Notes under the pieces: model-generated
What the model was told of the DNA's origin: nothing
The model's input: only the letters and a program-made list of their open reading frames with translations
Database searches by the model: none
Program-made: the position numbers and the translations under genes
In this document: positions 1-8,209 of the stretch, piece after piece
How positions within the stretch are numbered: position 1 is the stretch's first letter
Layout: every line of letters begins with the position of its first letter
Source of the DNA: Lachnospiraceae bacterium
Lineage (GTDB): Bacteria; Bacillota; Clostridia; Lachnospirales; Lachnospiraceae
Length of the DNA stretch: 63,663 nucleotides
NCBI GenBank assembly: GCA_015056795.1
Contig: SVFO01000024.1
Location: 1-63,663, forward strand
Reading direction: 5' to 3'

Positions 1-1
1 T

Positions 2-88
2 AGAATCAATCCTTGGAAGGATGAAAACGGCATCCTCTATATTGGAATAGAGCGCTTTTTACTTGATGAGAATGCAATAGATATGTAG
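2..88 (+). CDS. C-terminal tail of an unidentified protein (truncated by window edge)
   Basis: An open frame enters from the window edge and reads 28 codons to a TAG at 86-88. The tail contains NPWKDENGILYIGIERFLLDE, which has ordinary protein composition with hydrophobic and charged residues alternating. No family can be named from so little. The next gene starts about 80 bp further on, behind its own -10-like TATAAT at 119-124, so this tail is probably the end of a separate transcription unit. Coding status is inferred only from the open frame and composition. Confidence 0.4.
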   Translation, partial: RINPWKDENGILYIGIERFLLDENAIDM

Positions 89-171
89 TTTGACTTTTTT
101 ATTTTGTTGTCAAATGTCTATAATTATGTTAATATGTGCGTTGGGTATTAGCGAGTTTATGGAGAATAAAA

Positions 172-1557
172 ATGTCAGATACAAAAGTGGAAGTGCAACA
201 GGAAAATAAGATGGGCGTACAGCCCATCCAGAAATTGTTATTGACGATGTCGATTCCCATGATGTTATCCATGTTGGTGCAGGCCCTGTACAACATCGTG
301 GACAGCGTGTTTGTTTCGAGAATCAGTGACGTCAATGATTACGCGCTGCGTGCCGTTTCCCTCGCCTTCCCGATTCAGAGCCTGATGATTTCCTTTGCAG
401 GCGGTACTGCGGTCGGCATGAATGCTTTTATTTCTAAGTCATTGGGAGAAAAGGAATTTCAAAAGGCAAACGATACGGCGGCAAATGGCGTGTTTCTGGA
501 AGTGATGAGTTATGTGGCCTTTTTCTTTGTCGGCCTTTTTTTCAGCCGTCCGTTTTTCCAAAGTCAGTCCCCGATTCCTGAGGTACAGGAATATGGCGTA
601 ACCTATCTTTCCATCTGCTGTATGGCCGGGATTGGCATCTTCATGCAATTTACCTTTGAACGCATGCTGCAGAGCACGGGAAAGACGCATTATACCATGT
701 TTACGCAGCTTGGCGGGGCCATCACCAACCTGATTTTTGATCCACTCCTCATTTTTGGACTTGGCCCCTTCCCGAAGCTGGGCGTGGCCGGTGCGGCCAT
801 TGCAACAGTCATGGGTCAGTGGGTGGCCGGTGGTCTCGCAATCTTTTTCCACGTAAAATTCAATCGTGAAGTCATCATTTCCTTCAAGAGCTTTCGCCTG
901 CAGTCGGCCTTGATCAAAAAGATTTATGCCGTTGGTGCACCCTCCATTGTCATGATGTCCATCGGTTCCGTCATGACCTATGGTTTGAACCTGATTCTTG
1001 AGGCCTTTGGTGCGGCACAGACTGTGTTTGGCATATATTTTAAGCTACAGAGCTTCATTTTCATGCCGATCTTTGGACTGAATAATGGAATGGTGCCCAT
1101 CATCGCCTACAACTTTGGTGCCAAAAAGCGGGAGAGAGTACTAAAAACCTTAAAGACGGCCATCGCGTATGCCATGGTGATCATGACCTTGGGCGTTCTT
1201 GCCATGGAATTCTTTCCAGAGCAGCTCATGGGATTCTTTAATCCGACGCCTGAGCTGCTGGCGCAGGGTGTTCCCGCCCTTCGAACCATATGTTTGAGCT
1301 TTTTGCTTGCTGGTCCCTGCATCATTACGGGCTCCATGTTCCAGGCGCTTGGCAAGGGAACCTACAGCATGATCGTCTCCATTGCAAGACAGCTCCTTGT
1401 CCTGCTTCCGGCGGCGTATCTGCTTTCCTTGAGCGGTAACGTGAACCTCATCTGGTGGGCCTTTCCCATTGCCGAGTTCATGAGCGTGGCCGTGACGACC
1501 TTCTTCTTTTTCAGGATCGATAAAAAGATTATCTCTCGCATCGGAGAGGAAAGCTGA
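172..1557 (+). CDS. MATE family efflux transporter
   Basis: A polytopic membrane protein of 461 aa, the usual MATE length, with about 12 hydrophobic segments in two homologous halves. The N-terminus has the family pattern PIQKLLLTMSIPMMLSMLVQ followed by ALYNIVDSVFVSR. MATE proteins export cationic drugs or metabolites using a Na+ or H+ gradient; the substrate here cannot be read from sequence. The frame could open at GTG 136, but ATG 172 is preferred because GGAG lies about 8 bp upstream and the 136 start would add a non-conserved extension. A bidirectional terminator follows the stop. A second MATE gene lies at 49223. Confidence 0.93.
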   Translation: MSDTKVEVQQENKMGVQPIQKLLLTMSIPMMLSMLVQALYNIVDSVFVSRISDVNDYALRAVSLAFPIQSLMISFAGGTAVGMNAFISKSLGEKEFQKANDTAANGVFLEVMSYVAFFFVGLFFSRPFFQSQSPIPEVQEYGVTYLSICCMAGIGIFMQFTFERMLQSTGKTHYTMFTQLGGAITNLIFDPLLIFGLGPFPKLGVAGAAIATVMGQWVAGGLAIFFHVKFNREVIISFKSFRLQSALIKKIYAVGAPSIVMMSIGSVMTYGLNLILEAFGAAQTVFGIYFKLQSFIFMPIFGLNNGMVPIIAYNFGAKKRERVLKTLKTAIAYAMVIMTLGVLAMEFFPEQLMGFFNPTPELLAQGVPALRTICLSFLLAGPCIITGSMFQALGKGTYSMIVSIARQLLVLLPAAYLLSLSGNVNLIWWAFPIAEFMSVAVTTFFFFRIDKKIISRIGEES

Positions 1558-1580
1558 GTAAAAAGGAAATATGCAAAATA

Positions 1581-1610
1581 AAAACTCCTTGGATTACAAG
1601 GAGTTTTTTT
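1581..1610. terminator. Bidirectional terminator between the MATE gene and tRNA-Leu
   Basis: Perfect stem AACTCCTTG (1583-1591) / CAAGGAGTT (1597-1605) with a 5-nt loop, flanked by A4 on the left and T7 on the right. It can therefore end transcription of the MATE gene on the plus strand and of tRNA-Leu on the minus strand. Confidence 0.85.
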
Positions 1611-1611
1611 A

Positions 1612-1692
1612 TGCGGGTAACAGGACTTGAACCTGCACGGGGTTACCACCAGAACCTAAATCTGGCGCGTCTGCCAATTCCGCCATACCCGC
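1612..1692 (-). tRNA. tRNA-Leu (anticodon UAG)
   Basis: On the minus strand the acceptor arms GCGGGTA (1686-1692) and TACCCGC (1613-1619) pair perfectly. The anticodon arm CCAGA-TTTAGGT-TCTGG presents UAG. The T-loop TTCAAGT lies in a 5-bp stem and the variable region is about 12 nt, as in class II tRNAs. The discriminator base is A and CCA is not encoded. A terminator follows on the minus strand and a strong promoter precedes it. Confidence 0.95.
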
Positions 1693-1727
1693 TGACTGTC
1701 GCATTGCACTAGCCAGACGACTTTTTT

Positions 1728-1756
1728 ATTATATCCATACCCTGTCACAAAGTCAA
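1728..1756 (-). promoter_or_regulatory. Promoter of tRNA-Leu
   Basis: On the minus strand TTGACT (1751-1756) and a perfect TATAAT (1728-1733) are separated by exactly 17 bp. Initiation would fall about 30 bp before the mature tRNA end. Confidence 0.85.
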
Positions 1757-1760
1757 GCCC

Positions 1761-1823
1761 TAAACGCCATAAGCCAGCACATAAACGCCATAAGCCAGCA
1801 CATAAACGCCATGGGCCAGCATG
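1761..1823. repeat. 21-bp tandem repeat, three copies
   Basis: Units at 1761-1781, 1782-1802 and 1803-1823. The first two are identical (TAAACGCCATAAGCCAGCAC then A) and the third differs at a few positions. Read on the minus strand the unit encodes a VYVLAYG heptad without stops; on the plus strand one frame carries TAA in each unit. It lies in the 384-bp stretch between tRNA-Leu and the GH130 gene, which otherwise holds the tRNA promoter, one short open frame and a weak promoter. Confidence 0.85.
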
Positions 1824-1964
1824 GAAATATCCATGACGGCATGGTTAGAGAGGGGATTTGCGGTATTTACTAAGCTCCCGCCCATGGAGGAGGGAAAGAG
1901 GCTTAGCGGCTTTGAGGCGTTCTCCCTTTCGCGCGAGGATTTATTCAATCTGGAAGTTTTCTGA
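1821..1964 (+). pseudogene. Possible 47-codon gene or gene remnant, function unknown
   Basis: The frame from ATG 1821 to TGA 1962-1964 has protein-like composition, with segments such as LERGFAVFTKLPPMEEGKRL and FEAFSLSREDLFNLEVF. There is no convincing ribosome binding site, and the frame is closed upstream by TAA inside the tandem repeat. It may be the eroded 3' end of a lost gene or chance. I do not recognise it. Confidence 0.2.
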
Positions 1965-1984
1965 GACAAGGAGCGAAAAAGGGA

Positions 1985-2013
1985 TTGTGTCTGCACGAAA
2001 AGAATGGTACGAT
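1985..2013 (+). promoter_or_regulatory. Weak candidate promoter for the GH130 gene
   Basis: TTGTGT (1985-1990), 17 bp, TACGAT (2008-2013). Both hexamers deviate from consensus, but the spacing is ideal and the position is about 60 bp before the start codon. Confidence 0.4.
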
Positions 2014-2076
2014 AACCCTATGAGGATTTGTTCGAAAAATACTTTTAATAAAAAGTGATGAAAAGGAGGCAGTAGT

Positions 2077-3051
2077 ATGGCGACAATTATTGGCGAGAAT
2101 TTACCAAACATTCCTTGGGAGGACAGACCGGAGGGATGCAAGGACATTGTATGGCGTTATAGTGGAAATCCGATTGTAGAGAGGGATCAAATCCCTGGCT
2201 CTAACAGTATTTTTAACTCTGCCGTAGTGGCGAAGGATGGCGCGTTTGTCGGCATCTTCCGTAGCGACAACACGGCCATGGAACAGCATCTCTTTCTTGG
2301 AAAGAGCAGCGACGCAATTCATTGGGACATTGAGTCGGAGCCGCTGCCGTTATATGGCAAGGATGACAAGCAGTGCGGCGTGGCATGCGGTTATGATCCG
2401 CGCGTTTGCTGGATTGAGGACAGATATTACGTGACCTGGTGCAATTCCTTCCATGGCCCTACGATTGGCGTGGCGTATTCCTTTGACTTTAAGAAGTTTT
2501 ATCAGCTTGAGAATGCGTTCCTTCCCTTCAACAGGAACGGCGTCATGTTCCCGAAAAAGATCGGCGGAAAGTTCCTGATGCTTTCGAGGCCGAGTGACAA
2601 TGGACATACGCCTTTTGGCGACATGTTCCTTTCCCAGAGCCCTGACATGGAGCATTGGGGCTATCATCGTTATGTCATGCAGGCACAGGGCTGGGCATGG
2701 ACGAAGGTTGGCGCTGGCCCCATCCCGATTCTGACAAAGGAAGGTTGGCTTTTGATTTTCCATGGCGTTGGAACGACCTGTAATGGCATGATTTATTCCA
2801 TGGGCGCAGCCATCTTGGACGAGGAGGAGCCCTGGAAGGTGAAATACCGCTGCAAGCCTTATATTTTCCATCCGACGGCGCTTTATGAGTGCGTGGGCGA
2901 CGTGCCGAACGTAACCTTCCCCTGCGCGACGCTGACGGATGCCGCGACAGGCAGGATTGCGATTTATTATGGTGCGGCAGATACCGTGGTGGGCCTTGCC
3001 TTCACACAGGTGGACGAATTGCTTGAATTTATCAAGAAAAATGCGTGCTAA
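2077..3051 (+). CDS. GH130 family beta-mannoside phosphorylase (likely mannooligosaccharide phosphorylase)
   Basis: 324 aa, fitting the shorter GH130 subfamilies that cleave beta-mannosidic bonds with phosphate to give mannose 1-phosphate. Family-like blocks include GNPIVERDQIPGSNSIFNSA near the N-terminus, YDPRVCWIEDRYYVTW, FPKKIGGKFLMLSRPSD and a late HPTALYECVGDVPNVTFPC segment. There is no signal peptide, so the enzyme is cytoplasmic, as expected for a phosphorylase. A strong AAAAGGAGG precedes the ATG. Exact substrate (mannobiose, longer oligomers or mannosyl-N-acetylglucosamine) cannot be decided. The helicase gene starts 3 bp after its stop, so the two are probably co-transcribed despite unrelated functions. 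Confidence 0.85.
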   Translation: MATIIGENLPNIPWEDRPEGCKDIVWRYSGNPIVERDQIPGSNSIFNSAVVAKDGAFVGIFRSDNTAMEQHLFLGKSSDAIHWDIESEPLPLYGKDDKQCGVACGYDPRVCWIEDRYYVTWCNSFHGPTIGVAYSFDFKKFYQLENAFLPFNRNGVMFPKKIGGKFLMLSRPSDNGHTPFGDMFLSQSPDMEHWGYHRYVMQAQGWAWTKVGAGPIPILTKEGWLLIFHGVGTTCNGMIYSMGAAILDEEEPWKVKYRCKPYIFHPTALYECVGDVPNVTFPCATLTDAATGRIAIYYGAADTVVGLAFTQVDELLEFIKKNAC

Positions 3052-3054
3052 CCC

Positions 3055-5265
3055 ATGAAAAAACTGGATTTTAAGTATGTCAAGCAGAGAATTCGCGATT
3101 TATGTGAATTAGATGATTATTTGAAGTTCCTGTATGATGACAAAAAGCGGCAGGAGGCGGAGTTGGAGGAAGAGTGCTCCAGGGTATTGGGGCTGAAGGC
3201 TTTGGATGCCCTGGAGCATGTTTCCGTGGAGGAACTCAAGAATTCCAAGGCAGGGATTCGCGTTGCCGTTTTGCAGGAGGCAGGGTATGACAACCTGCTT
3301 CAGCTGGCGAAGCTGAAGGACTGGGAGCTTGTTGCAATTGACGGGATTGGTGAGAAGCAGGCACAGGCGATCCGAAACGTGATCGCGGAGTTCTTAAACT
3401 CCATGGCAAAGCATGTTCATGTTAGATTTTCTTTAGAGAAGACGGAGGACGGCGACATTCCGAACGCCGGGCTTTTGCTTGCCATCGCGAGGTTGAAGAA
3501 ATGTGACTTTATTCGCGGGGAAGCGGATGGCCTGGAGGAGGTATTGGATGCCAACCTTGTCAATGCGATGGAGCATATCGAGATTAAGAATGGCTTGCAT
3601 TGGCTTGTTTCGTCAAAGGATGCCAAGGAGCGCACGGTCAAGGCGGCGCAGGATTTAGAGAGCTTTATGCTCGGTAAGGATTGCTCCCGTGCAAAGGCGT
3701 ACGTTCAGCTCTATCAGGAGATGAAGAACCTGACGATGGAGGAGGCGCTGGAATTCTATCAGGCGGAGAGTGCCGACTTTTATGCCATTTTGGAGAAGTA
3801 TGGAGGGGCGGCGAAGGAGAATCCGCTGATTTACAGCAGTATCCCCGCGCAGCTGGCTGCAGCCATTGATGAGTCACCAATTGACCTTAGCTACTTTAAG
3901 GGGAATCTGAGAGCCTATCAGCTGTTTGGCGCAAAGTATATTCTATTTGAGCGCCGAGTCCTTCTTGGAGATGAGATGGGTCTGGGCAAGACGGTGCAGG
4001 CGATTGCCGCCATGTGTGACGTTTATGCGCAGGACCCACTCAGTCGTTTTCTTGTCATTTGTCCTGCTTCCGTTTTGATTAACTGGTGCAGGGAAATTAA
4101 GAAGTTTAGTGCCATGGAGGCGTGGCTCCTTCATGGCGCCTTTTTGGAAGAAAATTTTGATGCATGGCGGACGAAGGGCGGCGTTGCCGTCACGAATTTC
4201 GAGACCATGGAGAAGATTGTCCGTGACATCGACAAAAAGCTTCGCATCGCCATGCTGGTCATTGACGAGGCGCATTATATCAAGAATCCCGATGCGCGGA
4301 GGACGCAGAACGTGCGCGCGCTAAATGAGGAATCCGATCGTATCTTGATGATGACGGGTACGCCCCTGGAGAACCGTGTGGAGGAGATGTGTTCGCTGAT
4401 CGAGTTCCTTCGTCCTGACATGGTGGAGGAGGTTCGTAAGAATGCCTTTATGAGTCACGTGCCACAGTTCCGTGAGCTTTTGGCTCCAGTATATTTACGT
4501 CGCCAGCGAGAGCAGGTGCTGGAGGAACTGCCGCCCATCGAGGAGATGCGTGAGTGGTGCGCGCTGACGGACATGGATCGCGTATATTATGCGCAGGCAG
4601 TGACGGAGAAGAACTTTAATGTCATGCGCCGTGTTTCCTTTTTGCAGGGCGATTTGGAGACTTCCTCCAAGGCGCTACGGCTATTGGAGATCTGTAAGGA
4701 TGCGAAGGAGGATGGCAGAAAGGTAATTATTTATTCTTTCTTTCGTGAGACGATTGATAAGGTGCAGCAGCTGCTTGGTGAGGAGTGCATTGGCGTGATT
4801 ACGGGCAGCACGGAGATCCCTGCAAGGCAGGGCATGATCGATAAGCTAAAGGATGCTCCGGCTGGAAGCGTTTTGGTATGCCAGATTCAGGCAGGCGGAA
4901 CGGGCTTGAACATCCAGGTGGCAAGTGTTGTAATTTTCTGCGAGCCGCAGATTAAACCATCTCTGACCAATCAGGCCATTTCTCGTGTCTATCGCATGGG
5001 ACAGGTGCGTAATGTGCTGATTTATCATCTGCTGTGTGAGAATACCGTGGATGAAGCCATGGTGATGATGCTGGAGCGAAAGCAGCAGGAGTTTGATGCC
5101 TACGCAGATGAATCCGCGCTGGCAAATGCGCTGGATGAGCTTGTGGACAAGGATTGGATCCAAAAGCTGATCGAGGCGGAAAACGAAAAATATGGTGAGG
5201 GATCGGACGAAGCCGATGCGAGCGTCATTACCATGGAGAAAGCTGACCTTGACAAGGAAGGATAA
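3055..5265 (+). CDS. SNF2-family DEAD/H-box helicase with N-terminal helix-hairpin-helix
   Basis: 736 aa. An N-terminal region carries a helix-hairpin-helix-like stretch IDGIGEKQAQAI near residue 95. The SNF2 ATPase follows: Walker A GDEMGLGKT at 305-313, DEAH box at 404-407, and MMTGTPLENR of motif III. The C-terminal helicase lobe has GGTGLNIQVAS and motif VI SRVYRMGQ near 643. Such proteins translocate on double-stranded DNA and remodel protein-DNA complexes. No nuclease or SWIM domain is visible. It is separated by only 3 bp from the GH130 stop. It has no neighbours typical of a phage-defence island, so a housekeeping repair or transcription role is the default reading. Confidence 0.88.
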   Translation: MKKLDFKYVKQRIRDLCELDDYLKFLYDDKKRQEAELEEECSRVLGLKALDALEHVSVEELKNSKAGIRVAVLQEAGYDNLLQLAKLKDWELVAIDGIGEKQAQAIRNVIAEFLNSMAKHVHVRFSLEKTEDGDIPNAGLLLAIARLKKCDFIRGEADGLEEVLDANLVNAMEHIEIKNGLHWLVSSKDAKERTVKAAQDLESFMLGKDCSRAKAYVQLYQEMKNLTMEEALEFYQAESADFYAILEKYGGAAKENPLIYSSIPAQLAAAIDESPIDLSYFKGNLRAYQLFGAKYILFERRVLLGDEMGLGKTVQAIAAMCDVYAQDPLSRFLVICPASVLINWCREIKKFSAMEAWLLHGAFLEENFDAWRTKGGVAVTNFETMEKIVRDIDKKLRIAMLVIDEAHYIKNPDARRTQNVRALNEESDRILMMTGTPLENRVEEMCSLIEFLRPDMVEEVRKNAFMSHVPQFRELLAPVYLRRQREQVLEELPPIEEMREWCALTDMDRVYYAQAVTEKNFNVMRRVSFLQGDLETSSKALRLLEICKDAKEDGRKVIIYSFFRETIDKVQQLLGEECIGVITGSTEIPARQGMIDKLKDAPAGSVLVCQIQAGGTGLNIQVASVVIFCEPQIKPSLTNQAISRVYRMGQVRNVLIYHLLCENTVDEAMVMMLERKQQEFDAYADESALANALDELVDKDWIQKLIEAENEKYGEGSDEADASVITMEKADLDKEG

Positions 5266-5285
5266 ACATGTTATCGTACAATTAG

Positions 5286-5404
5286 TTAAGAGGGAGTAGT
5301 TGTAACCGTGCAATCAACATACCCCGACGCTCTGAATCCAGTTTGGATGGTACCCGTCGTGGTTGCACGCTTCATCGACATACGACGAAGAACAAGACTT
5401 TTAG
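5286..5404 (+). ncRNA. yybP-ykoY (manganese) riboswitch aptamer
   Basis: The 5' strand has AGAGGGAGTAG and the 3' side has ATCGACATACGACGAAG followed by AACAAGACTTTT, matching the conserved GGGGAGUAG, GACAUAC and GCAAGAC blocks of the yybP-ykoY family. P1 pairs TTAAGAG (5286-5292) with CTTTTAG (5398-5404). A second helix pairs CGTGCAA (5307-5313) with TTGCACG (5363-5369), and two inner hairpins lie between. The family senses Mn2+ and usually switches on Mn2+ exporters. It sits directly upstream of a CaCA antiporter gene. Identification is from memory of the consensus; a covariance-model search would settle it. Confidence 0.85.
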
Positions 5405-5431
5405 CACTATATTAGTGCTGAGAGTCTTTTT
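5394..5431 (+). terminator. Riboswitch expression-platform terminator
   Basis: A 15-bp stem pairs 5394-5408 with 5414-5428 around a 5-nt loop, followed by a T-run. Its 5' arm contains the whole 3' strand of aptamer helix P1 (5398-5404), so the two folds exclude each other. Metal binding that stabilises P1 should prevent termination, giving an ON switch. Confidence 0.85.
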
Positions 5432-5493
5432 CATTTCTTATGGCAACGGGTGCCAAAGGCAGCCGGATTTTGTGAGTTAGAGAGGAAGAAATT

Positions 5494-6456
5494 ATGCAAT
5501 TAGCAATCAATATTGGTTTGTTGGTGTTAGGCTTTGTTTTGCTCATGAAGGGCGCGGATTGGTTCGTTGACGGTGCGGCTTCCATCGCGGACAGACTTGG
5601 AATTCCGCAGCTGGTCATTGGACTTACCATTGTTGCCATGGGAACCTCCCTGCCGGAGGCGGCAGTCAGTATTTCTGCAGCAATGAAGGGGAGTGCGGCA
5701 ATTACGATTGGAAACGTGCTGGGAAGTAATATTTTGAACGTGCTTGTGATCCTTGGTCTTACCTCCGTGATCTGCGTCATTCCCGTCCAAAAATCGACGG
5801 TGCGTTATGAGATTCCGTTTACCATTCTGGTTACGGTCGTGATGGCTGCGCTTGGTCTTATGGATCATGTCGTAAATCGTCTGGAAGGCGGTATTCTCTG
5901 GGCCTTCATGATCTTATATCTTCTGTATCTTCTGAAGATGGCAAAGAACGGCAATGCTTCGGAGGAAGAGGAGACGGATAAAAAGAAGAAGCCCATTTGG
6001 CTGCTGATTCTTATGATTATCGTCGGCGCGGTCATGATTGTCAAGGGCAGTGATTTCACCGTTGATGCGGCTTCGGCCATTGCGGCTTCGTTTGGCATGG
6101 AGGAGCGCTTTATCGGACTTACCATTGTGGCCCTGGGCACGTCTCTGCCCGAGCTGGTGACCAGCGTAACGGCCGGAATCAAGGGAAAGCCGGACATTGC
6201 CGTGGGAAACATTGTTGGAAGCAATATTTTCAACATTCTTTTTGTCGCAGGTACGACGGCGCTGATTACCCCCGTGACCTATGCTTCGAACTTCTTCATA
6301 GACAGCGTCGCTGCAATCGCTTCGGCGGTGCTTCTGTTCCTGTGCGTGGTGAAAAACCATAGGCTTGGACGACTTGGCGGTTTCCTGATGCTGATTGCAT
6401 ATACTGGCTATTTCGTATATCTTTTACAACCGAGTTTCTTGCAGGAGCTTCTTTGA
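5494..6456 (+). CDS. CaCA-family sodium/calcium(cation) antiporter, probable Mn2+ or Ca2+ exporter
   Basis: 320 aa, the normal length for bacterial YrbG-type antiporters. The two inverted alpha-repeats are clear: GTSLPEA at 50-56 with GNVLGSN at 73-79, and GTSLPEL at 215-221 with GNIVGSN at 238-244. About ten membrane segments are split by a charged cytoplasmic loop (SEEEETDKKKK). Family members exchange Ca2+ or related cations for Na+ or H+. The Mn2+ riboswitch immediately upstream suggests the physiological substrate is Mn2+ export; that is inference from context. GAGAGGAAG precedes the ATG. Confidence 0.9.
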   Translation: MQLAINIGLLVLGFVLLMKGADWFVDGAASIADRLGIPQLVIGLTIVAMGTSLPEAAVSISAAMKGSAAITIGNVLGSNILNVLVILGLTSVICVIPVQKSTVRYEIPFTILVTVVMAALGLMDHVVNRLEGGILWAFMILYLLYLLKMAKNGNASEEEETDKKKKPIWLLILMIIVGAVMIVKGSDFTVDAASAIAASFGMEERFIGLTIVALGTSLPELVTSVTAGIKGKPDIAVGNIVGSNIFNILFVAGTTALITPVTYASNFFIDSVAAIASAVLLFLCVVKNHRLGRLGGFLMLIAYTGYFVYLLQPSFLQELL

Positions 6457-6482
6457 AGTTAGCCAAAATCGGCAGGCCCGAC

Positions 6483-6511
6483 TTGCAAATTGAACCATAA
6501 AGTGATATAAT
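6483..6511 (+). promoter_or_regulatory. Promoter of the diguanylate cyclase pair, overlapping a terminator
   Basis: TTGCAA (6483-6488), 17 bp, perfect TATAAT (6506-6511). The predicted start near 6518 falls inside the 5' arm of the terminator hairpin that ends the upstream antiporter gene. Confidence 0.75.
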
Positions 6512-6551
6512 AGGCATGGATTTTGTACATATTCCATGCCTATTATTTTTT
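6509..6551 (+). terminator. Terminator of the antiporter gene
   Basis: Perfect 12-bp stem AATAGGCATGGA (6509-6520) / TCCATGCCTATT (6533-6544) with a 12-nt loop, then A and six T. A transcript begun at the embedded promoter would lack most of the 5' arm and so would not fold it. Confidence 0.85.
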
Positions 6552-6567
6552 GCATAAAGGGGTTGGC

Positions 6568-8193
6568 ATGAAAAAGCTGATTTTGAGGGCATATTGCCTG
6601 ATAGGAATCCTGTTTTTATTCTTGTTTTTATATGGTCTTTTCAATCTTCGTCTAAGCGTCCAAAGGAAAATGGATCTGACGGGATATGGGGAGATTACGG
6701 AGTATGTCACGTCCACGGTGAAGGATGAAACGGCACCACTGGGCGAAAAAACCGTACTCTCTTTTCGACTGAAGGATGTTCGGTCAGATTATAATACGTT
6801 ATTATTTTTGACGGCCCATCAAAACGTGACCGTCTATTTGGGTTCTGACATTATTTATCAGATGGAGCCCAAGGACGGTATTTTTATGCCGAAGAGCCCT
6901 GGCGTTGTCTACAATGAAGTGGTATTTCGTAACGAAGACAATGGACGAACCATCAAGATAGAGCTGATGCCAGTTTATGAAGGCGTGAATGACATTCCTG
7001 AGATGATGTTAGGAAATGGGTATCAGATTTTCAAGGTCATTCTTTTCTCTAATTTACCGATTTTGTCGCTTTGCGCCGTAATCATTTTTATTGGCATTAT
7101 GCAGATTGTTGCAGCGCTTGCCAATGGTAAGCAGGAAGAGAACATGTCGATTGCGCTGACGCATTCAACCTTTACCATAATCATTGGCATATGGAAGGTG
7201 TTGGACAGCGATTTCATGGCGCTTTTCGCCAAGGATCTTCCCGTGCTGACAATTCTTCCGTTCATTATAGTGATGTTTTTGCCACTTATGATCATGAAGG
7301 TGATTTTTGATGTGCTGAGCACCTATAAATCAACTGCGTGGATTTGGCCCGAAGTCGTTACGCTTATAGGAATTTGTGCCTGCTTCATCATGCAGTTTTT
7401 TGGAATCGCAGATTTCCGCGAGACATATTATGTTCCTGTGATTTGCCTTGGCATTTGCTTTTTCTGCGCCATCATTGGTATCATTCAATACATCAAGGAG
7501 AATGGCTTTGACAACGATGCGAAGGCAGGTTTGGCTTGCATATTTTTAGGAATTTTGTGGACGGGACTCGACATTTATACATTCATGGCGACAAGCGGCA
7601 TTACGCGCTTCCCGATCAGCATGTTCCTATTCCTGCTTTTCCTTCTGTTCCTGATTTTTAGGAGAATGCAGATTTCCAGACAGGGTATGGAGGTTGGAAT
7701 GCAGGCCAGACAGTATAAGAAGCTGGCATATCATGATGCGCTGACGGGCTTTTATAATCGCGCGGCTTATGTCGATTTCCTGGCTAGCAGTGAGTTTGAT
7801 CTGAAAAAGTGTATTTTGGTCGCATTTGACCTTAACAATCTGAAAAAGTGCAATGATCTGTTGGGGCATGACAAGGGTGACATTTACATCAAGGAAGCCG
7901 CTAAGATCATCATGGATTGCTTTGGTGAGCGCGGAAGATGCTATCGTCTCGGAGGAGATGAGTTTGGTGCGATTCTGCTGGATGATACCATGGAGGATTG
8001 CAAAAAGCGTTCCAAGAGGATGCAGGATCGCGTGGCAGAGTTTAACAAGAACAGCCCTGATATTCATATGGGCATTGCCTGTGGTTTCGCAATGTTTGAT
8101 GCCGAAGAGGATGCGGACGTACATGCGACCATCCGCAGGGCTGATAAGATGATGTATGAAGAAAAGTTCCGAATGAAGCAGCAGGGAGCGTAG
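6568..8193 (+). CDS. Membrane-bound diguanylate cyclase (GGDEF)
   Basis: 541 aa. An N-terminal membrane anchor is followed by a roughly 150-residue extracytoplasmic region, then about seven membrane segments resembling 7TM-DISM sensors, and a C-terminal GGDEF domain starting at AYHDALTGFYNR. The active-site loop GGDEF is intact at 462-466, so cyclic di-GMP synthesis is expected. The inhibitory I-site RxxD five residues before GGDEF is absent. The start is ATG 6568 behind AAAGGGG; an upstream TTG frame lacks a binding site. The next gene is a full-length paralogue 16 bp downstream, so the pair came from a duplication and is co-transcribed. Confidence 0.9.
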   Translation: MKKLILRAYCLIGILFLFLFLYGLFNLRLSVQRKMDLTGYGEITEYVTSTVKDETAPLGEKTVLSFRLKDVRSDYNTLLFLTAHQNVTVYLGSDIIYQMEPKDGIFMPKSPGVVYNEVVFRNEDNGRTIKIELMPVYEGVNDIPEMMLGNGYQIFKVILFSNLPILSLCAVIIFIGIMQIVAALANGKQEENMSIALTHSTFTIIIGIWKVLDSDFMALFAKDLPVLTILPFIIVMFLPLMIMKVIFDVLSTYKSTAWIWPEVVTLIGICACFIMQFFGIADFRETYYVPVICLGICFFCAIIGIIQYIKENGFDNDAKAGLACIFLGILWTGLDIYTFMATSGITRFPISMFLFLLFLLFLIFRRMQISRQGMEVGMQARQYKKLAYHDALTGFYNRAAYVDFLASSEFDLKKCILVAFDLNNLKKCNDLLGHDKGDIYIKEAAKIIMDCFGERGRCYRLGGDEFGAILLDDTMEDCKKRSKRMQDRVAEFNKNSPDIHMGIACGFAMFDAEEDADVHATIRRADKMMYEEKFRMKQQGA

Positions 8194-8209
8194 TTGGGGG
8201 AGAAGTCAT

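Noticed and set aside
90..124. TTGACT ... TATAAT promoter before the first MATE gene
   Set aside because: The -10 TATAAT at 119-124 is good, but the TTGACT at 90-95 is 23 bp away, too far for a standard promoter. A weak TTTTTA at 96-101 is the only correctly spaced alternative.
1858..2058. 66-codon plus-strand frame before the GH130 gene
   Set aside because: Arg/Ser-rich composition, no ribosome binding site, and it overlaps the candidate GH130 promoter.
3055..5265. SNF2 helicase as part of a phage-defence system
   Set aside because: No nuclease, methyltransferase or phospholipase D partner lies nearby. The neighbours are a GH130 enzyme and a metal antiporter.
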